NCBI RefSeq assembly: GCF_008086595.1
Contig: NZ_RXYA01000002.1
Location: 62,001 to 126,000 of the forward strand
DNA: 64,000 nt
Reading direction: 5' to 3'
Origin: Acetobacterium paludosum
GTDB lineage: Bacteria; Bacillota; Clostridia; Eubacteriales; Eubacteriaceae
The notes beneath the pieces are model-generated. The model was not told the DNA's origin and searched no databases. It was given only the letters and a program-made list of their open reading frames with translations. This document shows, piece by piece, positions 34,045-43,095 of this stretch. A program made the position numbers and the translations under genes. Every line of letters begins with the position of its first letter. Position 1 is the stretch's first letter.

Positions 34045-35614
34045 TGTCGTAACCTCCATAGTAAGATGCACCGCGTATAAAACCCGTAGTACTGGCTGTT
34101 TCAGCTTTATGAGCTGCATCTCGGTCTTTGGCATAAAGGATATCTTCACCAGAGACTAATATCGGCTTGATGTGTTTATACCTTGGAGAACGATGCGTTT
34201 TGAGTGCCATTTCGCAGGCATTTTCAAGACGTAACGACGTATATTTTTTAGCCAGTTTCAGTACAGACAACGACGGATTATAAGCTCTTTCCGGAAGACG
34301 GGTATTTTCGAAAATCCGATGAATTACCTCCAAAGTGGAATCACCCATTTCCTGGGCTTCTTTAATAAAACGTTCCTGATTCCATTCTGCCTGCTTAAAA
34401 CTTTCAGGCAAATCTTCATCATGGGTCGACCATAGGTCAATGGCATAGTATGGAAAACGATGATGACTGGCAATTCGTTCATTGTGACAATAAATCTCGA
34501 TGAATGAATCACCGACACGTAAATCGGCTTGTTTGCCCACAAATTGATAAGGACAAGAGTAATGATTCTTTTCAAAAATGATATGACAATCCGAATAGAT
34601 TTTCTTGTTGTAAAACCAGGTAACTGCCTCATAGGGATGGACTGGTAATGGCCTCAAACAGGCGTGCTCAATGGTGTCATAAATTTCAGTGCGACTGCCT
34701 TGCCGTTTCTGGAAAGGCCTGTTATTAAATGCTTTTAGTGCAGCCAGAACATCGACTTTCAAATCGGTAAGCCTGTAATAGACATTATTTCTGAGTTTAG
34801 CAATCACCGCAGTGGCAATTTTACCAACACTTCCTTCAACAGAAGCCTTTGCTTTTGGTTTTCTTACCGGTGCGGGCATAATAGCCGTACAATAATGATC
34901 ACCCAAAGCTTCATAGGCTTCAGTGAGAATGATCTCACCTTCCTTTGGATGAGAAACAACACCCACTTTGAGATTATCACAAATTGTACGAACTGTTGAC
35001 CCACCAAAATATTCAAACATATGCACATGACAATTGAGCCATGTATTTTGTTTCATATCTAAACAAGGTTCAACATATGTATATTGACTGTAAGGTAAGG
35101 TACCAACAAAGAGATAAACTTTTATTTCATCACCAGTAATCTGATCAATCAGCTTTTGGGTTTTACCACTCCAGTCAACTTCGGCAATCACACCGGGCTT
35201 ATGCGTCAGATGATTGGTTAGCTTTTTACGCTCCACTTCATCACGGTAGCCATTACAAAATTTAGTATAACCAACGCCAAGATGTGACGTTGCACTGCAT
35301 TTATCACGATACTCTTGCCAGAGAATTTTGAGGGTGACACCCACTTTGGTCAACTCATTATGAACATAGTCATAATCCGGTAGCGTATAAACGGTTTCTT
35401 CAGCATGTTTATACGGAAAAAAGAGATGATAAGCTTCTCCTGAAGATTGGTCTTTAATATCATCATAGGAAAGATGCTGTTCTTCAGCAATACGAAAAAC
35501 TTCATTAACAGAAGTTTTTGACATGTGTCTGCTACGTGCGATTGATGATTGCGAAAGCCCATTGGCACGTAATTCCATAATGAGCTTCACTGCGATTTTT
35601 CGGGACATATTCAT
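34037..35614 (-). CDS. istA: IstA DDE transposase of IS21 element
   Basis: A protein of 525 residues. The N-terminal helix-turn-helix (LRANGLSQSSIARSRHMSKT) precedes a DDE integrase core: AEVDWSGKTQ supplies the first Asp, TICDNLKVGV the second, and the following KPKAKASVEGSV the Glu. A beta-barrel DNA-binding region and a C-terminal segment interact with IstB in the family. AGGAGG lies upstream of the ATG. Confidence 0.93.
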   Translation of the reverse strand: MNMSRKIAVKLIMELRANGLSQSSIARSRHMSKTSVNEVFRIAEEQHLSYDDIKDQSSGEAYHLFFPYKHAEETVYTLPDYDYVHNELTKVGVTLKILWQEYRDKCSATSHLGVGYTKFCNGYRDEVERKKLTNHLTHKPGVIAEVDWSGKTQKLIDQITGDEIKVYLFVGTLPYSQYTYVEPCLDMKQNTWLNCHVHMFEYFGGSTVRTICDNLKVGVVSHPKEGEIILTEAYEALGDHYCTAIMPAPVRKPKAKASVEGSVGKIATAVIAKLRNNVYYRLTDLKVDVLAALKAFNNRPFQKRQGSRTEIYDTIEHACLRPLPVHPYEAVTWFYNKKIYSDCHIIFEKNHYSCPYQFVGKQADLRVGDSFIEIYCHNERIASHHRFPYYAIDLWSTHDEDLPESFKQAEWNQERFIKEAQEMGDSTLEVIHRIFENTRLPERAYNPSLSVLKLAKKYTSLRLENACEMALKTHRSPRYKHIKPILVSGEDILYAKDRDAAHKAETASTTGFIRGASYYGGYDND

Positions 35615-36121
35615 GTCCTCCTTTTTAATGTATTAAGGGATATTTATTCCCTTATATACATTATATTGCAGCGGTATCATTCCTTAAATAGCCAGTATTG
35701 ATTTGTGAATCGTTGCCAGTATCAATGTGTGCACTGCCGGTATCCAATTGAATACCGGCAGTATCATTGGTGTGAAATATTCAATCAAAACCGGTTCCGG
35801 GACATCGCCGGCAAGCAGAAGCGAATTCCAATGCTGTTTATTCATATGATAGCCGGGAATAATATCCGGATAATGGGAGCGGAGAATTTCACCATCGCCG
35901 ATCGGCAGCTTGAGGGTCAACAGTGAGTCGCCGTTCTTGTTCTCACCGCGCATGGCAAACATCAGCTCACCGATAAAATATCGGACGGCATCCCATTCCG
36001 GCTGATAGTCCCGGGTTGCTCCCGTCAGCTCTAAAGCTGTTTGTTCAATCAGCTGATCCCATTTTTGACAAGGTTTCATTTGCATCTCCTTTTTTATCGT
36101 TATCTTTCCCGCCGCGCATAG

Positions 36122-36150
36122 TAAGTTAAGTTGAGGCCGGCACCGTTAGA
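36122..36150 (+). repeat. Boundary repeat copy
   Basis: GTAAGTTAAGTTGAGGCCGG then CACCGTTAG, about 35 bases upstream of the interrupted mmcQ start. Confidence 0.75.
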
Positions 36151-36202
36151 AGATGGTGCGCAAAACCTCAGTCTCATGTGTTAACGGGAAGAGTCGACCC
36201 CG

Positions 36203-36242
36203 ATAAGTTAAGTCAATAAGTTAAGTGTGCCTGGCACCGCCA
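36203..36242 (+). repeat. Boundary repeat copy, best full-length example with doubled arm
   Basis: GATAAGTTAAGTCAATAAGT then TAAGTGTGCCTGGCACCGCC. Perfect arm (twice) and perfect palindromic core. It is followed by CAACTTAAAG, a possible inverted arm. It lies 40 bases after the stop of the large gene at 36282. Confidence 0.9.
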
Positions 36243-36281
36243 ACTTAAAGTTAATTTTCCTTGCCCCTGGAACAACAATTA

Positions 36282-37853
36282 TTAATACATATATCCATAA
36301 ATTTCATTCCATTCCAGTTCAAGATCTTTCTCCATTGATTCCATATCTAAACAATTTTCTTTATATAAAGTACGAACTTCTTTCAGACCAGCAAAAGCGA
36401 ACCGAGACCATGCAATCATATTAAGATGAAGCACAAACGCTAACATTACACCGCCCGAACGTTTTGCAGCATCGGCACCGTCAACTAGACACAATGTTCC
36501 ATGTCCCACAAGTAGCATTCGTCTAAGTTCAGGATTACTCCCAAAAGGAAGCGACTCTTGCCAAGTTCTTTCATGATAAAAGCGACTTTTAATTGCCCAT
36601 AACAAACGGATGAAAAGCTCATTGATTGCAACCGGTATCGCCATCGCAATGCCATGGCGCATATCATACCCTTTCTCAAAAACCTTTGCCATCAACTCAG
36701 CCAGATTTTTTTGTTCTCCCTCTACATTAAAAGAACCAAAGTTGCAAAATTGAAACATCTCAAAGAAGGGAATACCAACGCCCATCCCTTTACCACCATT
36801 TTCATGTCCGCGAGTACCACTCGAACCTGCAACATCAGACATAATATGACCAATCCAGTTGCAAAATCCAGAAAACAGCTTGGCTAAAAAGTTCCCGCCT
36901 TTTAGTTCAAAACCATTTCCCTTCGGTTCAAACCTAATAATTTGACCATCCGATATAAAGCTTGCTTTCCCAGTAAATTGGTCGAGAATTGAAAAAAACA
37001 ATCCGATTAAATCTGGTTGATGTCCAAGGGATTTTAAATGATGATTTTTGGTGTTCATATTTAGAATATTTTCACCCATTTCTAAATCACTAGCATACCT
37101 CGCATCATAATTCACTTTAAACCGACGTTCAAGGTATCCAATTGCACTTGCTATCCCATCAGGTTCTTTTTTTAAGTTTGGCATACCATTTTTTTTGTCA
37201 GCATTCCAAACCATTTTTGAAAACTTTTGAACTAAACCGTCAGTTTGCTTATCTGACCATGTCCCTAATTTACTCGCATCAGGCATACCAACAAAAAAAC
37301 TGTCGATCAACCCAGCACCTGCGCCACAAAAGGCGGCAATCATGTAATCATATTTATCACATGCTGCTTTTTTCATCATGTAGTCAGATTGTATCCGTTC
37401 GCTAAGCTGTGTACGCTCTGAACCAGTCATTAAATTTTCAAATGGATCTCGAGATAAGTCGATATCATTTTTTTCTGCGTAGACTTCAATATTATTAAGA
37501 TATTCTTCCCATTCACAATTGTCATCAACTGCCACTGTTTCAAGCATTTCTAACTGATCTACTTGGATACTAGACTTTTCTTTCGCAGATAATGCCGTTA
37601 ATTCAAAACCAAATTCAAAGTCTTCCATTGTGAAAGCTAGGGGCTCAATATTTTGTTGCTGGCATAAGAGCTCCGCTTCCATTAGTATGACATCCAAATT
37701 TTCAAGATTATTTGAATTCAGTTCCGATAAGTGTTCCAAGGAAATATTAATTTGTGAAAGTTGGTTATTTACATCAGTTTTTTGATGCTTTTGGACTAAT
37801 AGCACCTTTCCTGCATTATTTATAAACTCTTCATCAATTCGTTTGTCAGACAT
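36282..37853 (-). CDS. Large unrecognised protein, second gene of a two-gene unit
   Basis: A protein of 523 residues with no family I can name. The first 130 residues are acidic and helical; a glycine-rich hydrophobic segment (DYMIAAFCGAGAGLIDSFFV) follows at about 170-190; next WSDKQTDGLVQKFSKMVW; a core with NHHLKSLGHQPDLIGLFFSI, GHIMSDVAGSSGTRGHENGG and RHGIAMAIPVAINELFIRLL; and a hydrophobic end (FVLHLNMIAWSRFAF). I recall similar long conserved proteins in other Firmicutes, without assigned function. It starts 51 bases after the partner gene at 37905, so one operon. Boundary repeats enclose the pair. Confidence 0.7.
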   Translation of the reverse strand: MSDKRIDEEFINNAGKVLLVQKHQKTDVNNQLSQINISLEHLSELNSNNLENLDVILMEAELLCQQQNIEPLAFTMEDFEFGFELTALSAKEKSSIQVDQLEMLETVAVDDNCEWEEYLNNIEVYAEKNDIDLSRDPFENLMTGSERTQLSERIQSDYMMKKAACDKYDYMIAAFCGAGAGLIDSFFVGMPDASKLGTWSDKQTDGLVQKFSKMVWNADKKNGMPNLKKEPDGIASAIGYLERRFKVNYDARYASDLEMGENILNMNTKNHHLKSLGHQPDLIGLFFSILDQFTGKASFISDGQIIRFEPKGNGFELKGGNFLAKLFSGFCNWIGHIMSDVAGSSGTRGHENGGKGMGVGIPFFEMFQFCNFGSFNVEGEQKNLAELMAKVFEKGYDMRHGIAMAIPVAINELFIRLLWAIKSRFYHERTWQESLPFGSNPELRRMLLVGHGTLCLVDGADAAKRSGGVMLAFVLHLNMIAWSRFAFAGLKEVRTLYKENCLDMESMEKDLELEWNEIYGYMY

Positions 37854-37904
37854 TGAATACCCCTCTCAATACTCGCAATAGATCTTTTTATACACCGCTG
37901 TGAA

Positions 37905-39584
37905 TTAATTAATTAAGTCTTTAAATAGATTTTTAGCTGTTCCTTTTATAGAAGCAAACGCTGCTGAAGAGACATCCAAATAGCCAATATTTTCAAGAAC
38001 TGAATATAACTGCTCATAGGTATTCAAAGGTAGTTTACCACTTAATAAATAAATTATTCGGACCCCACCATCATCAACAATTGTTTCAGTTTCAATATAA
38101 CAGGCTAAAACGAATGTCTTTAATTTTTCCTTTGTTGCTTCTTTCGTTAATTCTTTTAAACGAACAGCATCAAGTTTAGGTGGTAATTGGGCAATGATTG
38201 ATTCAATTTCTGCATGCGTAATCTTTTCTGTTGTTGTTTGGGCTCCTTTACTTAACATCCCGAGCATTGCTGATATTTTTTCAATTTTCATGGTGGATTC
38301 AGTGCCATTTTTAATTTCTTTCATTAGCTGCGTAGAAATTTCATTAACATCTTCAATTAAATAATTCAGAGATTTTTGGGCGTTTTTGATGATTGCCTGC
38401 AGCATTAATTCACGTTGTTTATTGTTCTCCAGATCACTAAGTCCCGTTATTGTTTTTATCCCCTTGTATGCGCCAACACCAACAATAACAACGACGCCTA
38501 TTCCTGTCACCATTCCGGAGAGACCTAATAGGCCACCCATACCAAGCGTCGCCAAGCCTGACGTAATACCTGCTGCACTCATACCAACTACCGATCCGGA
38601 AAAATAAATAGCTGCCAAAGGCACCCCTACTGCACCTGCTTTTGCTGCTATCTCTTTCATCGACTTTGTTATTTCCGAATCATTTTTACGCTGTGCTAGA
38701 ATTTCTTCATCATTTTTTATTGCCAGCATCATCAGATCAATCTGTTCATCATTAACCTTAAACTGCTGTTGCAATGTCGTAAAAAACTTATTTTGCGGCC
38801 AGCATTCATACTCGTTTTTTATTCTGAACAAGTAAATCATATCTTTTAGCAATGATTTTTTTATTATCTCAAAGCTACCTTCCGGTACATTTTCTTCTAA
38901 ATACCTTACTAAGTCATCACTATCTTCTCTATTATCCGTTTGATACATATAATTTCGGAGTTCAAGCCGATCCAAAGAATCAAGTTCAATTCTGACAATC
39001 AATGAAAGTATTTCAGCATATTCTTGTGAATCAATTATGTCATCGTCAGAACAAGCAAAATTGCAAATAATTTTCAAGTACGCTTTCTTAATCTCATTCT
39101 CCATTGATTCCAGAGGCATTGTCTGGGATGTGGTTTCAAATTTATTTTCCTCACCACTCGCTTCAAGAATACCATTAATCAATTTTGCAAACTCTTTGAA
39201 ACTTATATTCGTCAGACAAGAAGTCAATGAAGTCTCAATATCATCAACTTGATGTAATATCACTTCTTCCTTGATATCAACTTTCCCATTATCCTTTACT
39301 TTTCTTATGCTTTTGTACTCTGCTGATGTTATGTTTTCAAATTTAAAGCTTTGTGGTTTTTCCAACATGCCACGTACATGAACCGAATCACCCAAAAATA
39401 AGCAACCTTCTTTTGCACTACCAAAAATTGATGTATCAGCAATAGCTAATACATACTCATGATTAACACCAGGTGCTATACCTGAAATAGCATTGTTCAA
39501 CATTTTTTCTGGAATTTCAGGCGCAACATAAACCTTGTCACACAAACATGAGGCGTTTTCTTTAATATAACTTTCTACAGACAT
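37905..39584 (-). CDS. Large unrecognised protein with TerB-like and glycine-rich segments, first gene of unit
   Basis: A protein of 559 residues. The N-terminal 140 residues look like a PH-like/YokE-type beta domain (ending EFAKLINGILEASGEE). Residues 160-290 resemble a TerB-like helical domain (ICNFACSDDDIIDSQEYAEI). A glycine-zipper hydrophobic region at about 315-375 (AAIYFSGSVVGMSAAGITSG, LATLGMGGLLGLSGMV) could insert in membranes. The rest is helical. The layout, with a pore-like segment attached to sensor-like domains, would fit a membrane-acting stress or defence protein. This is inference from architecture only. Confidence 0.65.
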   Translation of the reverse strand: MSVESYIKENASCLCDKVYVAPEIPEKMLNNAISGIAPGVNHEYVLAIADTSIFGSAKEGCLFLGDSVHVRGMLEKPQSFKFENITSAEYKSIRKVKDNGKVDIKEEVILHQVDDIETSLTSCLTNISFKEFAKLINGILEASGEENKFETTSQTMPLESMENEIKKAYLKIICNFACSDDDIIDSQEYAEILSLIVRIELDSLDRLELRNYMYQTDNREDSDDLVRYLEENVPEGSFEIIKKSLLKDMIYLFRIKNEYECWPQNKFFTTLQQQFKVNDEQIDLMMLAIKNDEEILAQRKNDSEITKSMKEIAAKAGAVGVPLAAIYFSGSVVGMSAAGITSGLATLGMGGLLGLSGMVTGIGVVVIVGVGAYKGIKTITGLSDLENNKQRELMLQAIIKNAQKSLNYLIEDVNEISTQLMKEIKNGTESTMKIEKISAMLGMLSKGAQTTTEKITHAEIESIIAQLPPKLDAVRLKELTKEATKEKLKTFVLACYIETETIVDDGGVRIIYLLSGKLPLNTYEQLYSVLENIGYLDVSSAAFASIKGTAKNLFKDLIN

Positions 39585-39666
39585 TTAATACTCCTTTATT
39601 TGTTTATTAATTTGTGCTATGTTATCTTTCACCATCCAATTTTAAAATATGACTTTATTTGATTTA

Positions 39667-39692
39667 TGTTAAGTTGAGGTAGGTACCGAAAA
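39667..39692 (+). repeat. Boundary repeat copy
   Basis: TGTTAAGTTGAGGTAGGTAC then CGAAAA. Upstream edge of the two-gene unit at 36282-39584. Confidence 0.65.
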
Positions 39693-39754
39693 GCCCTTTT
39701 TGGGTACTATTGATTCTTTTCGTGACGTTTTGCAGTATTCCAACAAATTGGCGG

Positions 39755-39841
39755 TTACCAGATGGTATTGCATTTCATAGTGACTTCAATCTTTGACTGA
39801 CCATCTTCGGTCTGGTATAAGAGTCTTTCTGATAAGTTCAT
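39755..39841 (-). pseudogene. RhuM-like protein N-terminal fragment
   Basis: ATG 39841 after AAAGGGAG opens MNLSERLLYQTEDGQSKIEV, the start of RhuM-type virulence/Fic-associated proteins (YxTEDGxxKIEV), then stops after 28 codons. A second open piece (MQYHLVTANLLEYCKTSRKE) overlaps in another frame. Only relic sequence remains in 39585-39915. Confidence 0.45.
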
Positions 39842-39887
39842 GGTTCAGCTCCCTTTTATTTTTTACTGATTCACTTTCACAAACAAG

Positions 39888-39912
39888 TTATTTAAGGCAG
39901 GCACTGTCAGTG
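39888..39912 (+). repeat. Boundary repeat copy
   Basis: AAGTTATTTAAGGCAGGCAC then TGTCAGTG. Six bases from the stop of the gene at 39916. Confidence 0.65.
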
Positions 39913-39915
39913 TAA

Positions 39916-40779
39916 TCAACCATTGACCTGATAACCGATCATAAATAAAGCCGCCTCAATTGCTCGCATTTGCAAATCTCTATCCATTTTATTGAATTTG
40001 GATTCTGTTTGATCAGTGATTTCTCTCAGTAGCCAGTTCGCCCGGATATTGTTTTCAATGTGTCGTTTGGGATTATTATTCAATTCAGGAAAAGTATATC
40101 TGTCACTGCCTGGATTACGCCGGTTCTCAGAACTGCGTTTATAGGTGCTTTCTTTTCCTTTTCCCCAGGCAAATGCCAGTTCAACCGGAACCGCTTCCAA
40201 TGAATAGTCTTCACAGAACTTATTTACTAGAAGCCCTAAAGCGGCACCGACTCGACCATCGTATATAATAAAATCATCAATACATAAAGAATAGATTTTT
40301 GTAAATCCAGAATTCATAATCATCTCACGTTGATAATAGTCATCGGATGACCGATCCTCAGCTACGCAGTTTTTAATTTTCTTTAAATAGTGACAGATAC
40401 CATTTCCAAGTCCTTCGACTCGTTTATCATTACTACGCAGTACACCGCCCCACTGGAAAATCGAACAGCAATGTTTTTGACAGGCTTCAGAGTCGGAATC
40501 CTGAATGCTTCTTCTTAATCCATGAGACAAACTTGATAATGCTAACGCACTTCTATCAAATGTATTACCGTTAACGATTTTTCCGTTGGTGGGATCGTTA
40601 TAGCTGAATGACCAGCAATAATTTTCATAAGCTGAATAAATGGAATTACACTTCCATTGCATAATGGGCCTCTTCATCGTATAGCCATGAGAAAATGAAT
40701 TTGCTTGATCCATCTTCGTTTCCAACCAATGCATAAAGTTCTGAACGGAATTGGCAGTTAGAAATTCATTCTTTTTCAA
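39916..40779 (-). CDS. Unrecognised soluble protein, about 287 residues
   Basis: A TTG start at 40779 is favoured by AAAGGA eight bases upstream; the frame is open to 40896 but that part is the leader shared with the VOC gene at 4560. Features: six or more cysteines including ACQKHCCSIFQWGG, the conserved-looking IIYDGRVGAALGLLVNKFC, and a basic patch KRSSENRRNPGSDRYTFP. No membrane segments. I have no family name for it. It lies between the two-gene unit and the AvcD-like gene, so a defence role is possible but unproven. Confidence 0.65.
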   Translation of the reverse strand: MKKNEFLTANSVQNFMHWLETKMDQANSFSHGYTMKRPIMQWKCNSIYSAYENYCWSFSYNDPTNGKIVNGNTFDRSALALSSLSHGLRRSIQDSDSEACQKHCCSIFQWGGVLRSNDKRVEGLGNGICHYLKKIKNCVAEDRSSDDYYQREMIMNSGFTKIYSLCIDDFIIYDGRVGAALGLLVNKFCEDYSLEAVPVELAFAWGKGKESTYKRSSENRRNPGSDRYTFPELNNNPKRHIENNIRANWLLREITDQTESKFNKMDRDLQMRAIEAALFMIGYQVNG

Positions 40780-40784
40780 TGATT

Positions 40785-40893
40785 CATGTCCTTTCAGGTA
40801 TGTTGCAGAGTCTTTTTTGACAGAAATATTTAGTATACTATTTTGTGTGACGGTCGATACGCCCCTTGTCCTGTCACAGCGCAGTCTTCGCTG
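40785..40893 (-). repeat. Leader sequence shared with 4995-5115
   Basis: Similar to the VOC leader from CTGAAAGGA back to AAAGATTTGC. The similarity begins and ends sharply, one edge being the start codon region of each gene. Confidence 0.65.
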
Positions 40894-40999
40894 CAAATCT
40901 TTTAATCAATAACGCTGTTGCTATCAATAAGGGAAATACAAATTTCAAGAAAAATTATAAATACTAGAAGCGTCCGTGATTTTTCAATAAAACCAGCTG

Positions 41000-41025
41000 A
41001 TAAGTTAAGTAAGCTTGACACCAGA
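41000..41025 (+). repeat. Boundary repeat copy, upstream of unrecognised gene
   Basis: GATAAGTTAAGTAAGCTTGA then CACCAG. Preceded by AATAAAACCAGCT, which also precedes the copy at 43096. Confidence 0.75.
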
Positions 41026-41029
41026 ACTC

Positions 41030-41056
41030 TGGTTAAGTGAGCCAGACACCATCATT
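41030..41056 (+). repeat. Boundary repeat copy at the avcD-like stop codon
   Basis: TGGTTAAGTGAGCCAGACAC then CATCATT. It reaches the last codons of the deaminase gene. Confidence 0.8.
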
Positions 41057-42827
41057 TTTTTAGAGTTCTTTTTCTTATTCTTTTTCTATTGTTTCTTTCT
41101 ATTATTTCTTTTGGATTTACTCCAATTAACATCTCCAACTCATCTTTAAATGAAATTTTAGATGTGTATAAAGCAATATATGCATTACCTATTGCTCCAT
41201 AAAATAAATGCATCTCAGGATTATCGATACTACCAAACTTTAATACATGGCTTTGAGAGATTCCTGGATAGGGGTCGATATAATAAATTCTCTTGATACC
41301 TAATTGATACGCCTTTTTTGCACATAATTCGCATGGACTCGCAGTTGTGAATAAGAAACTACCTTTTACACCTATACCACCATATTTTGATATTTGTAGA
41401 AAGGCATTCTCTTCTGCATGAAGTGCCCTTGTATAAACTTGGTTCTTTTGACACTTCATACCATTGTATATATCTTTAAAACAATATGGATGATTACGTC
41501 CATTTAGTTCTTGATATTCAATTTTATCGTATACTTTTTCAATTGTATCAGAAAACTCACAATCTGTTATTTCGTAATTGCTGTACGATTCTTTGTCTTT
41601 ATTTTCTAAATACTGTTTAATATCCCTTAAGTTGCATGATACTTGTCCCTTTGGAACCTCATTCCAACCAACTGATTTTATAGAATAGTCATCGCCTGTT
41701 ACAACTGCACCAACTTGTCTAGAAAGACATCCCGAATTTAATTTTACATTGTAAGCAATTTGCATGCATCTCTCTATATGAGAAGGTGTAACTAAGCCAG
41801 GATGACGCATTAAAATAACATATTTCAATAATTGTCTTGTTAAAAAATAATAATTGAAATTTTTACGATCCGGATTATAAATATGAATATCTGATATTTC
41901 TAGACATGCTAAAATATTTTGCTTGTAAAATATTTCTTCACGTTCTAGCTTTTTGGGATATTCCGTTTTATCCAGACTTAGAATTTCGTCGGCACCTAAT
42001 TTAGATAATCTTTTTCTCCTTGATACATCATCTGTGTTTACAGAAATTAAATAAAAAGCACTATAACGTTCTTTGAAAAATGTTGCTTCGAAAGGATTTC
42101 TTATCGCATCAATACAAATTAGGGTATGTTTGTTCTTCGTTTTATTAATTTTCCGAATTTCTTTTATTAAAGTATTTGTCCGTTCTGCCAAAGCAAATAT
42201 TTTTTTTGGTTTAAATTCAGATTCAAAAGGATCGCCTGATGCTCTAATATTATTGCCTATTTTCTGAAATACATATGTGTATAATTGAGCATCCTTTTCA
42301 TTATCTCTTATAATATGAACTGCTAGAATTTTTTTCAGTCTTGAAGCTATTGGTGGAATTCCATCTATGAATGTATTGTATAATTTACAATCAACTATTT
42401 TCTCATAATCAATAGAATCAAGATCTTCCTTTATTTGATTTATTTCTGTTTTTAAAGCAGAAAGACTCTCTATTATCTTTTCTTCAGCATCAGTTTTTTT
42501 TAAAGTACTAGCTAAATAATTTAGAAACTCTTCGTATCCTTTTTCAAATATGTAGGATGCAATAATATTACTGATTGAAATAACTTGAAATGGTTGCCAT
42601 TTGTTTTTGGGCTCATTTACATATTTATACAATATTGAATATTTTATCTCCTCGCTATCCTTAAAATCATAGTTCTTTGGAGTTCTTAATTTTAATTTTT
42701 CGAATTTGGGCTCCTCTAAAATATCTGCAACTGTTGTGCAACCAGAACCTGTTCTTCCTGTTAAACCAATAATAACAAAATCCTCTTGATCTTCATATAT
42801 TTTATTTATCGCCTCACGCGTTTTCAT
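41052..42827 (-). CDS. AvcD-like anti-phage dCTP/dCMP deaminase (P-loop + deaminase)
   Basis: A protein of 591 residues. N-terminal P-loop domain: Walker A GLTGRTGSGCTT near residue 22, and later SGDPFESEF and CIDAIRNPFEATFFKERY. C-terminal zinc deaminase: H470-A-E472 in ALHAEENAFLQ and P498-C499-E-L-C502. This two-domain layout is that of the AvcD / dCTP deaminase defence enzymes, which deplete dCTP and dCMP pools during phage infection. Known systems carry an upstream inhibitory RNA (AvcI); the 485-base gap upstream (42828-43312) could hold one. Low GC and flanking repeats suggest acquisition. Confidence 0.85.
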   Translation of the reverse strand: MKTREAINKIYEDQEDFVIIGLTGRTGSGCTTVADILEEPKFEKLKLRTPKNYDFKDSEEIKYSILYKYVNEPKNKWQPFQVISISNIIASYIFEKGYEEFLNYLASTLKKTDAEEKIIESLSALKTEINQIKEDLDSIDYEKIVDCKLYNTFIDGIPPIASRLKKILAVHIIRDNEKDAQLYTYVFQKIGNNIRASGDPFESEFKPKKIFALAERTNTLIKEIRKINKTKNKHTLICIDAIRNPFEATFFKERYSAFYLISVNTDDVSRRKRLSKLGADEILSLDKTEYPKKLEREEIFYKQNILACLEISDIHIYNPDRKNFNYYFLTRQLLKYVILMRHPGLVTPSHIERCMQIAYNVKLNSGCLSRQVGAVVTGDDYSIKSVGWNEVPKGQVSCNLRDIKQYLENKDKESYSNYEITDCEFSDTIEKVYDKIEYQELNGRNHPYCFKDIYNGMKCQKNQVYTRALHAEENAFLQISKYGGIGVKGSFLFTTASPCELCAKKAYQLGIKRIYYIDPYPGISQSHVLKFGSIDNPEMHLFYGAIGNAYIALYTSKISFKDELEMLIGVNPKEIIERNNRKRIRKRTLKK

Positions 42828-43095
42828 AATAAGATTTCTCCTTCATTCTTTGATAATTTCAAACATTTTTCATAGAACTTTTTAGATTCAACAAAAACAT
42901 TTTGCAGTATTTAGTATAAGTGCTTTAACGTATAACCCATTATCTTATTATATTTCAGAAGCTTGTTTATCAAATTTTTCCATAGCTTCGTCAATACATT
43001 AGCAGGACGTCATATCTCGATTAAATTAATCTTTATGCACATGTTTTATAGCATGGATACGTCGTGAATTCTCAATAAAACCAGCTAAAAAGTCA
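42828..43095 (-). other. Leader region of the AvcD-like gene, possible AvcI-type RNA
   Basis: No gene is visible. It contains the ribosome site (GAAGGAG) of the deaminase, AT-rich stretches and a segment GCTTCTGAAATATAATAAGA. AvcD systems place a small inhibitory RNA here. I see no decisive hairpin or promoter, so the RNA is a proposal from family knowledge. The region right of 43030 carries FIENSRRIHAIKHVHK, a relic reading frame of unknown gene. Confidence 0.25.

Larger units (their letters stand above)
33226..35783 (-). mobile_element. IS21-family insertion sequence, complete
   Basis: 2558 bases with terminal inverted repeats beginning TGATTATTTCACAC (left) and TGAATATTTCACAC (right end, reverse strand), followed inside by further TACxGCCxGTA-type repeats. 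The target duplication ATCAAA is at 33220-33225 and 35784-35789. It carries istA and istB with a short overlap. Both transposition genes look intact, so the element may be active. Confidence 0.93.
33132..36085 (-). pseudogene. mmcQ/YjbR gene interrupted by IS21
   Basis: The 5' part (36085 to 35784) encodes MQMKPCQKWDQLIEQTALEL to NSLLLAGDVPEPVLI; the 3' part (33225 to 33132) encodes DCIQLAYQTVFMKLTKKKQR and EIAESSPA then TGA. Removing 33226-35783 plus one ATCAAA copy restores a continuous 130-codon frame. Hence the gene was intact when the element inserted. Confidence 0.9.
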
